Below are positions 25,580 to 32,417 of a stretch of 32,417 nt of DNA, piece after piece (within the stretch, counting starts at the first letter, position 1; every line of letters begins with the position of its first letter). The translations under genes were made by a program, and so were the position numbers. Below the pieces are notes generated by a model. That model made no database searches and was not told where the DNA came from. It was given only the letters and a program-made list of their open reading frames with translations. This stretch comes from Flavobacteriaceae bacterium (GTDB taxonomy: Bacteria > Bacteroidota > Bacteroidia > Flavobacteriales > Flavobacteriaceae): positions 1-32,417 of the forward strand of contig DUDG01000013.1 in NCBI GenBank assembly GCA_012959395.1, in the 5' to 3' direction.

Positions 25580-26923
25580 TTAATCTTGAGCCATTTTATA
25601 AGCCTCAATTGTTGTATAGTATTTAGAAATCATATTTGGAACTTCCCATACTGGTAATTCTTCTTTTTCTAGATAAGTTAAAAAATTACTCGTTACCTGT
25701 CCAAAATGTGCTTCATGACCAATTTTTAATTCTTCTGGAACATTTATTTTCCAAAGTGAATCTGATATTTTTGTCGAAGCAACTCCAGGGAATTTCCCTT
25801 GAATTTCATTGAGTGCTGTGACTAGATTATTTTCAAAATTCTCAATCTCATTTGGTTTGATGTATAAGGTGGTTTTATAATTTTCTTCAACACCTTGTTT
25901 AATGATTAAATCACTCTTCGTTCCTCGCATAATGCTGTAATGTGTATCTTTTGTGCCCTCTGGCGCTTTGAAATTCCAGACGACCGAAACTTTTGCGTGT
26001 TTCCCTTTAATTTTATAATTCATTTCTCCATTACAGAAAACTTTTAAATTCTCTCCATCTAGATCTTTACTGAGATAAGGAGGGTAATATGAGTAACCTG
26101 TAACCTTTTGAAATTCAGAAGGGAGCAATACTGTTGGCCATCTTTTTGCATTCACCATTTCGATATCAGATCGATCAATGATTTGATTTGGAAAAGCTTC
26201 CCATTGAATTAAATCTACTAGGTGAGTAGTGACGTCTACGATTCCTTCCCCTTCTTCGTTGATGTCGAAAAACCAGGCGGGTCTAACCAAAGGTTGTCCG
26301 GATACATATTTAAAAAAATGATGAACACTCAACTTGCTGATAGCGGGTTCTTCTTCGCTTCCATTGATTAATGAACCGAAGATTTCGGAGGACATGAAAA
26401 ATGCTTTTTGTAAACCAGTAGTAACTTCAAAGCGCTCAGTCATGATGTCATAAATCAAGACATTATTCTCTTTAGCAATTTTAAAGGCTTCTTCAAGCTT
26501 TATAAATCCTTCGGGGTTAATAACCAAAGGTTTATCAGCATACACATTAAAACCAGCTTTAACCGCTGCCAATACATAATCAATTTTTTTTGAGTTTTTC
26601 CCAGCAACGATCATCACATTTCCAAGCTTTTTACTGACCATGTCTTGTAGGAAATTATCACTTAGACTAACATTGACCTCCCAATCAGTAGGATTTTTAT
26701 CTCGCGAATTATAGGCGGATATTTTACTCAAAAAATCTTTTACTTCTGGCCCCTCAGGTGCATAAACATTTATGGAAGGATCAACATCTTCATACATCGT
26801 GTTTAATGTTAAAGCCGCATGAAAATGTCCGGGATCCAATGCCATGAATTTAACTGTTTTCGAATTATTTTTTTGACAAGAAACAAATAGAATTAAACAA
26901 ACAAGTACTGCGAATTTCTTCAT
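25580..26923 (-). CDS. Gfo/Idh/MocA-like lipoprotein (putative oxidoreductase C-terminal domain type)
   Basis: 447 residues. A lipoprotein signal ends at Cys16 (LFVSC). The body is a divergent Rossmann oxidoreductase: FMALDPGHFHAAL in place of the usual glycine-rich motif, VYADKPLVINPEGF in place of EKP, then a domain with VDVTTHLVDLIQWEAFP. It corresponds to proteins annotated with a 'putative oxidoreductase C-terminal domain'. Because the nucleotide motif is altered, it is unclear whether it still binds NAD. It lies 13 bases behind the hydroxylase gene. GC is raised in places (31 of 60 bases in the line starting at 26221), unlike the adjacent xylose genes, so it may have a separate origin. 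Confidence 0.8.
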   Translation of the reverse strand: MKKFAVLVCLILFVSCQKNNSKTVKFMALDPGHFHAALTLNTMYEDVDPSINVYAPEGPEVKDFLSKISAYNSRDKNPTDWEVNVSLSDNFLQDMVSKKLGNVMIVAGKNSKKIDYVLAAVKAGFNVYADKPLVINPEGFIKLEEAFKIAKENNVLIYDIMTERFEVTTGLQKAFFMSSEIFGSLINGSEEEPAISKLSVHHFFKYVSGQPLVRPAWFFDINEEGEGIVDVTTHLVDLIQWEAFPNQIIDRSDIEMVNAKRWPTVLLPSEFQKVTGYSYYPPYLSKDLDGENLKVFCNGEMNYKIKGKHAKVSVVWNFKAPEGTKDTHYSIMRGTKSDLIIKQGVEENYKTTLYIKPNEIENFENNLVTALNEIQGKFPGVASTKISDSLWKINVPEELKIGHEAHFGQVTSNFLTYLEKEELPVWEVPNMISKYYTTIEAYKMAQD

Positions 26924-26936
26924 TGTAAATTTGAAT

Positions 26937-28211
26937 TTATTTGTCTGAAAAAGTTTTAATTATATTAATTTTTGAAGTTTGATTATTGCTAACTATAAGA
27001 GTAACAAAAAAAGTTAATATTGAATAGGAAAACAGAAAAAGATAAAATGAAAAATGATTTTCATATAGAAAGTTTCCAAAAATAGATATTAGTAAAGAAA
27101 CTAAGATCACTGCTCTTAAATATTCAAATTTAAATGCCCATTTCATTTTATCCATTAAAGTTGTAAAACCAAAAATGCTTACAAAAATAATTAGAGCAAA
27201 ATATAATCTATGATCATTGTTAAGATTTGAAAAATTATATAAGAAATACATTAATATAAAATCAATACAAACAAAGTGAAAAAAACCAATTACTTTATAA
27301 ATAAAAGAATATTCATGGGTATATTTTTTAAAACTTTTATAATCCTCAATTATTGGTCTAGGGAATTTATCTTTAATATCATCAGGTCTCCATCCAGTAG
27401 GCATAAACCAAATCCTAATTTTATCTCTAAGATTTTTTGTATGGTAAGCATCTTTTATAACATTCCAAGCGTGTTGAAAATTAATTAAAATTGGATTCCA
27501 TGTATTTACAGGTTTTAGAACTCCATATACAGGAGGTTCATCATCCAATTCTTCTTGGAAAGTGCCAAAAACACGATCCCAAATACAAAAAATAGCTGAT
27601 AAATTTTTATCAATATAAATTGGATTAATAGCATGGTGAACTCGATGCTGTGAAGGTGTGACTATTATGTATTCTAAAAACCCTAGTTTCCCTATATGTT
27701 GAGTGTGATACCAAAATTGCGCAAATAAATGTAGTGGAGCGAGTAATGAAATAATATTAGCAGGAACACCAAATAGAGCAGCTGGTATCAAAAACAAAGC
27801 GCCAAACCCTATCCAAGCTGAAATACTTTGTCTTAAAGCGCATGCCAAATTAAATTCCTCACTACTATGATGTATTACGTGTCTATTCCAAAAAATATTA
27901 ACCTTATGATTAAGTCTATGATTCCAATAACTAGCAAAATCTACACATATAAAAGCGACTAAATATAATGTTATACTTGATTCCAAATTAACAATAGCAA
28001 TACTTTCAAGAATGTATGGATAAGAAACAATTATTAAAACTAAACTTAATGAATCTTTAAGAATATTAGTCATTCCAGAGCTTAAGCTCGATAGAGTATC
28101 CATAAATGAATAGGTTTGATTGCTAGTAAAATGTCCATATAAAATTTCAATTGACATTAAAACCATAAAGCCTGGAATTACCCACAATAATATCGCTGCA
28201 TAAGTATCCAT
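26937..28211 (-). CDS. Sterol desaturase/fatty-acid hydroxylase family membrane di-iron enzyme
   Basis: 424 residues with four or more membrane helices in the core and a further hydrophobic C-terminal region (about 300-410) that makes it longer than typical bacterial members. The metal-binding histidine boxes are intact: HRLNH (98-102), HVIHH (111-115), His169/His172 and HRVHH (189-193). Such enzymes add a hydroxyl or double bond to a lipid using oxygen; the extended form resembles alkylglycerol-monooxygenase-like proteins. It starts 55 bases behind xylA on the same strand, with no terminator seen between. There is no known link to xylose, so co-transcription may be incidental. Confidence 0.88.
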   Translation of the reverse strand: MDTYAAILLWVIPGFMVLMSIEILYGHFTSNQTYSFMDTLSSLSSGMTNILKDSLSLVLIIVSYPYILESIAIVNLESSITLYLVAFICVDFASYWNHRLNHKVNIFWNRHVIHHSSEEFNLACALRQSISAWIGFGALFLIPAALFGVPANIISLLAPLHLFAQFWYHTQHIGKLGFLEYIIVTPSQHRVHHAINPIYIDKNLSAIFCIWDRVFGTFQEELDDEPPVYGVLKPVNTWNPILINFQHAWNVIKDAYHTKNLRDKIRIWFMPTGWRPDDIKDKFPRPIIEDYKSFKKYTHEYSFIYKVIGFFHFVCIDFILMYFLYNFSNLNNDHRLYFALIIFVSIFGFTTLMDKMKWAFKFEYLRAVILVSLLISIFGNFLYENHFSFYLFLFSYSILTFFVTLIVSNNQTSKINIIKTFSDK

Positions 28212-28266
28212 AAATTCTATCTAGTAAAAATATTTAGTCAAAATTAAACTAAGTAATTCGCATAAT

Positions 28267-29595
28267 TTATTTTATATAATTAAATATTAAATTTTCTAAA
28301 AACTCTTGTTTGCCACTTTTTAATTTTAACTCGCCATTTTTTAGAGCTAAGTTGTAAAGGTCTTCTAAATTTAATTTTCCATTTTCAAAAGCTTTACCAC
28401 TACCCGAATCAAAAGATTCATACCTGTTTGAGATATAGTCTTTGTAAGGCGAATCCGTTAGTAATTCGTTAGCAATTAATAAGGCTCTAGCGAAAGTGTC
28501 AGCACCGCTAATATGAGCTATAAATAAATCTTCTTGATCTGTTGAATTTCTTCTCAATTTCGCATCAAAATTAACTCCACCACCTTGAAGTCCACCAGAC
28601 TTTAATAATACTAGCATTGCTTCAGTAGTCTCTTGAATATTAATAGGAAACTGATCTGTGTCCCAACCATTTTGATAATCTCCTCGGTTAGCATCAATAC
28701 TTCCTAACATTCCCGACTTAGCTGCAACGGTAAGTTCATGTTGAAAAGTATGTTTTGCTAATGTGGCATGATTAACTTCAATATTAATTTTAAAATCCTG
28801 GTCCAAATTATATTCTTTTAAAAAACCTATTGCAGTTGCAGTATCAAAGTCATATTGATGTTTAGTTGGCTCCATTGGTTTTGGCTCAATAAAAAAAGTT
28901 CCTTTAAATCCTTTGCTTCTTGCATAATCTCTAGAAATTTTTAAAAATTCAGCCATATGATCTAATTCTCTTTTCATATCCGTATTTAATAAAGTCATAT
29001 AACCTTCTCTTCCACCCCAAAAAACATAATTTTCACCTTCCAATGCTATTGTAGCGTCTAAAGCTAATTTAACCTGACCGCCAGCTCTAGCCAGTACATC
29101 AAATTCAGGATTAGTTGCAGCCCCATTCATATAATGTGGATTTGAAAAGCAATTAGATGTTCCCCAAAGTAATTTAATCCCTGAATTAGATTTTTTTTCT
29201 TTAACATAATCGGTTATTAACTTAAGTCTTTCTTCAGATTCACTAAATGAGTTTGCTTCTTGAATTAAATCAAAATCATGAAAACAGAAATAATCAAATC
29301 CCATTTTACTAATAAATTCAAAAGCAGCATCTGCTTTTTCTTTTGCAGCCTGAATAGGATCTTGAGATTGATCCCAAGGAAAATTTTGTGTTCCAGCACC
29401 AAAAGGATCTGTACCTTGCCCTCCAAAAGAATGCCAATAGGCAACAGCAAATTTAAAATGATCACGCATAGATTTACCTCCAACTATTTGATTTGGGTTA
29501 TAGTACTTAAAAGCTAACGGATTTGGAGAATCTCTACCCTCAAACTCTATTTGATCAATTCCTTTAAAATATTCTTTATTTCCAATAATTACCAT
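28267..29595 (-). CDS. xylA: Xylose isomerase
   Basis: 442 residues, cytoplasmic, metal-dependent; interconverts D-xylose and D-xylulose. The length is that of the long (class II) form. The catalytic His-Asp pair is in FCFHDFDL (His106, Asp109). The signature [16 protein letters not shown] and the metal-site block [15 protein letters not shown] are present, with [14 protein letters not shown] and [20 protein letters not shown] further on. Every block expected of a working enzyme is present. Its ATG overlaps the xylB stop as TAATG, a one-base overlap that points to coupled translation, with the kinase made first. Confidence 0.96.
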   Translation of the reverse strand: MVIIGNKEYFKGIDQIEFEGRDSPNPLAFKYYNPNQIVGGKSMRDHFKFAVAYWHSFGGQGTDPFGAGTQNFPWDQSQDPIQAAKEKADAAFEFISKMGFDYFCFHDFDLIQEANSFSESEERLKLITDYVKEKKSNSGIKLLWGTSNCFSNPHYMNGAATNPEFDVLARAGGQVKLALDATIALEGENYVFWGGREGYMTLLNTDMKRELDHMAEFLKISRDYARSKGFKGTFFIEPKPMEPTKHQYDFDTATAIGFLKEYNLDQDFKINIEVNHATLAKHTFQHELTVAAKSGMLGSIDANRGDYQNGWDTDQFPINIQETTEAMLVLLKSGGLQGGGVNFDAKLRRNSTDQEDLFIAHISGADTFARALLIANELLTDSPYKDYISNRYESFDSGSGKAFENGKLNLEDLYNLALKNGELKLKSGKQEFLENLIFNYIK

Positions 29596-31082
29596 TATAT
29601 ATTATTTTTAAGTTTTATATCTAATTTTTCTTTCCAAATATTATAAGTGTCAATGTATTTCTGATTATCATTTTCTGGTTTAAAACATTTAATATAATCA
29701 TCCTTAGAAAACTTTTCACTATAAGATTTAAAATCTTGATCTTTAACACCTACTGCCCTAGCCGCTCCATATGCCCCTGAAACATTCTTTATTTCAATGT
29801 CATTGTTTAAAAGCGTTGAAATGGTGTTTGAAAATACTTCAGATTGAAATAAGTTATCATTACCAGCTTTTATAACACAAGGATTTAAATTGTCGTTTCT
29901 TAAAATTTCCATTCCATAGACAAATGAAAAAGCTATTCCTTCTAAAGTAGCTCTAAAAAGATGTGCATTATTATGAATATTAGAATCAAAATTTATTGTG
30001 TGTAATCCAATATCTTTATTATTAAACATTCTTTCTACTCCATTTCCAAAGGGTAAGACCACTAAACCTGAGCTACCAACATCAATAGTTGAAGCTTTAT
30101 AATTCATTGAATTATAAGACTTAGAATTGGTTAAATTTTTAATTTTTTTATACTGTATTCCAGCTCCATTTATACAAAGCAATTTGCCAATAACTGGATT
30201 TTTAGTTGAATAATTTACATGAGCAAAATTATTTATTCTAAGAGATTCCTTTGACTTTAACTGATCAGTTATTCCATATAAAACTCCAGATGTTCCTCCA
30301 GTAGCAGCAATCTCTCCTACATTAAGTACGTTAAGTGAGAAAGCATTATTTGGTTGATCACCTGCTCGATACATAATTGGTATTCCTTTAGGTAGATTAG
30401 TTTCGATAGAAGCTATACTATTAACTATTCCTTGGCTTGTGAAATTATCTACAATATTAGGAATTAATGAATTATCAAGTCCATAATATTTTAATAACCA
30501 ATTAGCTACATTTTTTTCTTTAAAATCCCAAAACATACCTTCTGATAATCCATTTTTGGTGGTTAAAATTTCACCAGATAATTTATATGCTAAATAATCT
30601 CCTGGCAACATAATTTTATTAACCTTAGCATATGTTTTAGGTTCATTTAATTTAACCCACGCCAGTTTAGATGCAGTAAAATTTCCTGGAGAATTCATAA
30701 GATGAGATTCACATTTATTACTTCCTAAATCTTCAAAAGCTTTATTTCCTATTTCTACGGCTCTACCATCACACCAGATAATTGATTTTCTAAGGTTGTT
30801 CCCATCTTTATCTATAAGAACTAAGCCATGCATTTGATATGAAATTCCTATTCCTAAAATCTGAGAGGATTTAATTTTATTTTTAGAAATAATTCTTTGA
30901 GTTCCTATACATAAACATTTCCACCAAAAATCAGGATCTTGCTCTGCCCAACCAGGTTTAAGTGAAATAATATCCATTTCTTTTGAGGGTTCCTGAATTA
31001 TATCAATTTTTTCACCTGTTTCAGAATATACTAAAGCTATTTTTAAAAATGAACTGCCTAAATCATAACCTATATAGTACAT
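29595..31082 (-). CDS. xylB: Xylulokinase
   Basis: 495 residues, FGGY family, cytoplasmic; phosphorylates D-xylulose to xylulose-5-phosphate for the pentose phosphate pathway. The N-terminal phosphate motif is [15 protein letters not shown] (3-17). Next come [12 protein letters not shown], the xylulokinase-type [14 protein letters not shown] and [13 protein letters not shown]. The ATP-side block [16 protein letters not shown] and the late [14 protein letters not shown] are also as expected. It is the first gene of the unit; the 135-base gap to the tRNA holds its likely control region. No XylR-type regulator or xylose transporter is adjacent. Confidence 0.93.
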   Translation of the reverse strand: MYYIGYDLGSSFLKIALVYSETGEKIDIIQEPSKEMDIISLKPGWAEQDPDFWWKCLCIGTQRIISKNKIKSSQILGIGISYQMHGLVLIDKDGNNLRKSIIWCDGRAVEIGNKAFEDLGSNKCESHLMNSPGNFTASKLAWVKLNEPKTYAKVNKIMLPGDYLAYKLSGEILTTKNGLSEGMFWDFKEKNVANWLLKYYGLDNSLIPNIVDNFTSQGIVNSIASIETNLPKGIPIMYRAGDQPNNAFSLNVLNVGEIAATGGTSGVLYGITDQLKSKESLRINNFAHVNYSTKNPVIGKLLCINGAGIQYKKIKNLTNSKSYNSMNYKASTIDVGSSGLVVLPFGNGVERMFNNKDIGLHTINFDSNIHNNAHLFRATLEGIAFSFVYGMEILRNDNLNPCVIKAGNDNLFQSEVFSNTISTLLNNDIEIKNVSGAYGAARAVGVKDQDFKSYSEKFSKDDYIKCFKPENDNQKYIDTYNIWKEKLDIKLKNNI

Positions 31083-31145
31083 AATAATAAAAGTGATAAA
31101 ATTTAATTTTCTTTAAATTAAAAAATATAATGACATATTAAATAC

Positions 31146-31168
31146 ATATGAGTAAATAAATCACATAT
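31146..31168. promoter_or_regulatory. Imperfect palindrome upstream of xylB
   Basis: On the plus strand ATATGAG at 31146-31152 and CACATAT at 31162-31168 flank an AT-rich centre, giving an interrupted dyad with six of seven arm pairs matching. It lies about 65 bases upstream of the xylB start and overlaps a one-mismatch -7 element (TATATGTG on the minus strand). It is a candidate regulator site for the xylose genes. Confidence 0.25.
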
Positions 31169-31196
31169 ATTAAATACGGAATTAAACATATTTTTT

Positions 31197-31204
31197 TACA
31201 TTTG
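31197..31204 (+). promoter_or_regulatory. -7 promoter element of the tRNA gene
   Basis: TACATTTG matches TAnnTTTG exactly and ends 13 bases before the tRNA. No TTG is present at the usual -33 distance. Confidence 0.5.
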
Positions 31205-31217
31205 CATTCGCTAAAAA

Positions 31218-31291
31218 GGTCCCGTAGCTCAGCTGGATAGAGCATCTGCCTTCTAAGCAGACGGTCACACGTTCGAATCGTGTCGGGATCA
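31218..31291 (+). tRNA. tRNA-Arg (anticodon UCU, reads AGA)
   Basis: A 74-base cloverleaf. The acceptor stem GGTCCCG pairs with CGGGATC (one G-U). The D arm is GCTC/GAGC, and the anticodon stem TCTGC/GCAGA carries loop CTTCTAA with anticodon TCT. The variable loop is 5 bases, and the T arm ACACG/CGTGT carries TTCGAAT. The discriminator is A and CCA is not encoded. AGA is likely the main Arg codon in this AT-rich genome. Confidence 0.96.
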
Positions 31292-31297
31292 CTTAAA

Positions 31298-31325
31298 GCC
31301 TTACCTTAATTGGTAGGGTTTTTTT
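31298..31325 (+). terminator. Intrinsic terminator of the tRNA
   Basis: CCTTACC (31299-31305) pairs with GGTAGGG (31312-31318) with one G-U, around a 6-base loop, followed by seven T residues (31319-31325). It lies 7 bases after the tRNA. Confidence 0.8.
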
Positions 31326-31389
31326 GTTTGTTTTAATGCCTTACAACGTGTTATATGAAAAACAAATATATTGATTATCAACTAAATGT

Positions 31390-31491
31390 TTAAGGAGAAG
31401 TGGATGGGTTAGAGAACCAACCAGTAGTATCTTCAATGGAATTCGAAGACACAACAAACAAAACCGACAATAGTAGAAGTAGTTTTTTCAC
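31390..31491 (-). CDS. Possible 33-residue secreted peptide or truncated exported protein
   Basis: A GTG-started frame on the minus strand encodes a near-perfect signal peptide start, MKKLLLLLSVLFVVSSNS, followed by only 15 more residues (GWFSNPSTSP at the end). A stop lies two codons upstream of the GTG, so no longer start is possible. No exact TAnnTTTG element was found before it. It may be a real small exported peptide, or the surviving 5' end of a lost exported protein whose body was removed by a deletion near the tRNA. No family is recognised. Confidence 0.4.
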   Translation of the reverse strand: MKKLLLLLSVLFVVSSNSIEDTTGWFSNPSTSP

Positions 31492-31647
31492 AAACTAAAT
31501 ATAATGATTCTAAAAATACCCAATCCAAGAACAGCTTTAATAACCAGCTACAAACAACCTGTACTATTCAACCACATAGTCCTCTATAAAGGGAGTAGAT
31601 TAATAAGGTTTAGATAATTCTTATTTAAAATTATTGTAAATTTTTAT

Positions 31648-31694
31648 ATGTAACCTTTGCGTTTCATTAAAAAAATGTTAAGTTTGCGTTACAT
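31648..31694 (+). promoter_or_regulatory. Promoter with two 20-bp operator-like repeats
   Basis: ATGTAACCTTTGCGTTTCAT (31648-31667) and ATGTTAAGTTTGCGTTACAT (31675-31694) agree at 16 of 20 positions and are offset by 27 bases. The first is itself a near inverted repeat (ATGTAAC/GTTTCAT); the second keeps ATGT/ACAT ends. The -7 element TAAGTTTG (31679-31686) lies in the second repeat, and a TTTG (31656-31659), 19 bases upstream of it, serves as the -33 element in the first. A protein bound to these repeats would block the promoter; the HTH regulator of the same operon is the obvious candidate. Confidence 0.6.
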
Positions 31695-31714
31695 TAATAA
31701 AATAAATTATAATT

Positions 31715-32104
31715 ATGGGAAATTTAATACCAATATTTGGAATACTATCAGGATCGGTTATACCAGTATCTGTATTTATATGGCTTTACTACGAAGGCAA
31801 AGGAAAGAGGGAAACTATATTAGAGATATCTAAACAACTAGATGACCCTTCTAAATTACAAGAATTGTTAAGGATTTTTGACGAAAGAAGAAAAGAGCCA
31901 ATAGATTATCGTAGAAATGGAGTTATAACAATTTTTGCTGGTATTGGTCTCTACCTTCTTGGTTACTTAGCACTTGGAAGTATATTAAAAGGGGTTGGAG
32001 CTATGGTTGGTGTAATAGGTATTGGGACTATGATAGCTGGATATCTCTACCCAAATACTGGAAAAGAACTAACTAATGCTGTTGAAGAATTTGAAAAGAA
32101 ATAA
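31715..32104 (+). CDS. Small membrane protein, DUF6249-like
   Basis: 129 residues. One helix at about 4-24, a charged cytoplasmic or periplasmic stretch (25-67, rich in Glu, Lys and Arg, with LDDPSKLQELLRIFDERRK), then two Gly-rich helices at about 69-88 and 92-112. The plan of a short N-terminal helix, a charged middle and a Gly-rich helical pair resembles DUF6249 proteins, whose role is unknown. It is followed two bases later by the HTH regulator, a common arrangement in which a small membrane protein and a regulator share an operon. The start ATG has an AT-rich leader of ~20 bases behind the promoter. Family naming is tentative. Confidence 0.7.
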   Translation: MGNLIPIFGILSGSVIPVSVFIWLYYEGKGKRETILEISKQLDDPSKLQELLRIFDERRKEPIDYRRNGVITIFAGIGLYLLGYLALGSILKGVGAMVGVIGIGTMIAGYLYPNTGKELTNAVEEFEKK

Positions 32105-32106
32105 TT

Positions 32107-32319
32107 TTGGGCAAGAACCATAAAAAACTCATAAATAATTTAGAAAAACTTAGAAGGTCTGCTAGTTTAACTCAACAAGAATTATCTATTAGAGCAGAGG
32201 TTTCAAGAAAAAGTATAAATGCTATTGAAAATGGAGTTTATGTTCCTTCAACAGTTTTAGCTTTAAAAATCGCAAAAACTCTTAAATGTAATGTTGAAGA
32301 TTTGTTTAAACTACCTTAA
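32107..32319 (+). CDS. Small XRE-type helix-turn-helix regulator
   Basis: 70 residues, almost entirely one HTH domain: LTQQELSIRAEVSRKSINAIENG with the recognition helix at about 33-42, then PSTVLALKIAKTLKCNVEDLF. This is the compact YgzD-like form with no ligand domain. The start is a TTG at 32107, two bases after the membrane gene stop; no ATG exists in the N-terminal part, so weak, coupled translation is likely. It probably represses its own operon through the 20-bp repeats at 31648-31694, a prediction from position and symmetry only. The paired membrane protein may control it. Confidence 0.85.
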   Translation: MGKNHKKLINNLEKLRRSASLTQQELSIRAEVSRKSINAIENGVYVPSTVLALKIAKTLKCNVEDLFKLP

Positions 32320-32333
32320 TATTGAGAATACAA

Positions 32334-32417
32334 CTAAACCATAGGCATATCTTCTTCTTTTAAATCTAAATTAATTTAGAAATTACCTTTTTGAGAGATT
32401 GCTCATCCGAATACTCA
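32334..32417 (-). other. Possible 3' end of a minus-strand gene at the window edge
   Basis: From the edge, one minus frame reads EYSDEQSLKKVISKLI and stops at 32366-32368. The next frame continues with INLDLKEEDMPMV and stops at 32334-32336. Joined, they would make a plausible charged C-terminus, which would need a one-base frameshift near 32369-32375. The stretch is too short to identify. Confidence 0.22.

Larger units (their letters stand above)
31292..31714. other. 423-base stretch without a long gene
   Basis: This gap holds the tRNA terminator, a possible 33-codon minus-strand gene (31390-31491), and the promoter with repeated operator-like sites before the membrane protein gene. The part from about 31500 to 31640 shows nothing I can name. 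Its base composition is richer in C and A than neighbouring intergenic DNA, so it may be decayed coding sequence. Confidence 0.5.

Noticed and set aside
31340-31362. TTACAACGTGTTATATG resembles one half of an integron attC site.
   Set aside because: It does not fit the RYYYAAC/GTTRRRY pattern, no partner half-site was found, and no integron integrase is present.
31218-31380. The tRNA-Arg 3' end as an attachment site for an integrated element.
   Set aside because: No second copy of the tRNA 3' end and no integrase gene was found in the window; the short accessory-looking stretch alone is not enough.

Overview
The window looks like chromosomal DNA from a low-GC marine member of the Bacteroidota, most likely Flavobacteriia. 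This rests on very AT-rich coding sequence (sampled 60-base lines are mostly 18-35% GC), almost no Shine-Dalgarno signals, several TAnnTTTG-type -7 promoter elements, a DUF5916 protein with a CBM9-like front domain, many lipoproteins with a Cys at about residue 16, and a decayed type IX secretion (T9SS) type-B sorting domain. No phage, insertion sequence or CRISPR array was seen.

Layout, left to right. (1) 1-1457: a 5'-truncated sulfatase of clearly higher GC, then an unidentified membrane protein on the minus strand. (2) 2322-7162, minus: a DUF5916/CBM9-like outer-membrane-type protein behind a small one-helix protein, an ABC-F ATPase, and a frameshifted T9SS sorting-domain remnant. (3) 7263-9484, plus: a PfkB sugar kinase coupled to an MFS sugar porter. 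(4) 9491-17374, minus: a glycerol unit of M28-PDZ peptidase, DUF4838 lipoprotein, glpK, glpD, glpF and an NAD(P)-binding protein; the last five genes are 2-9 bases apart. (5) 17417-18481, plus: a TolB-like propeller lipoprotein, divergent from the peptidase across a perfect palindrome whose two arms are both -7 elements. (6) 18542-25331, minus: a six-gene periplasmic oxidation operon (CocE-like hydrolase, Gfo/Idh/MocA, GMC oxidoreductase, gluconate-dehydrogenase-subunit-3-like protein, a b561-like membrane protein with four His-bearing helices, YceI). (7) 25580-31082, minus: xylB-xylA, a sterol-desaturase-type hydroxylase and a Gfo/Idh/MocA-like lipoprotein. (8) 31218-32417: tRNA-Arg(UCU) with its terminator, a possible 33-residue secreted peptide, and a DUF6249-like membrane protein plus HTH regulator pair behind a promoter built on two 20-bp repeats.

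How the genes fit together. The theme is uptake and breakdown of algal or plant-like carbohydrates: desulfation, sugar phosphorylation, xylose isomerisation, glycerol catabolism and possibly sugar oxidation at C3. The two most interesting ideas are inferences. First, a glycosidase-like DUF4838 lipoprotein leads the glycerol genes, which could mean glycerol is cut from a glycosyl-glycerol such as floridoside or a glycolipid headgroup. Second, the GMC operon has no cytochrome c gene but does carry a b561-like protein and YceI, which suggests electrons pass directly to the quinone pool.
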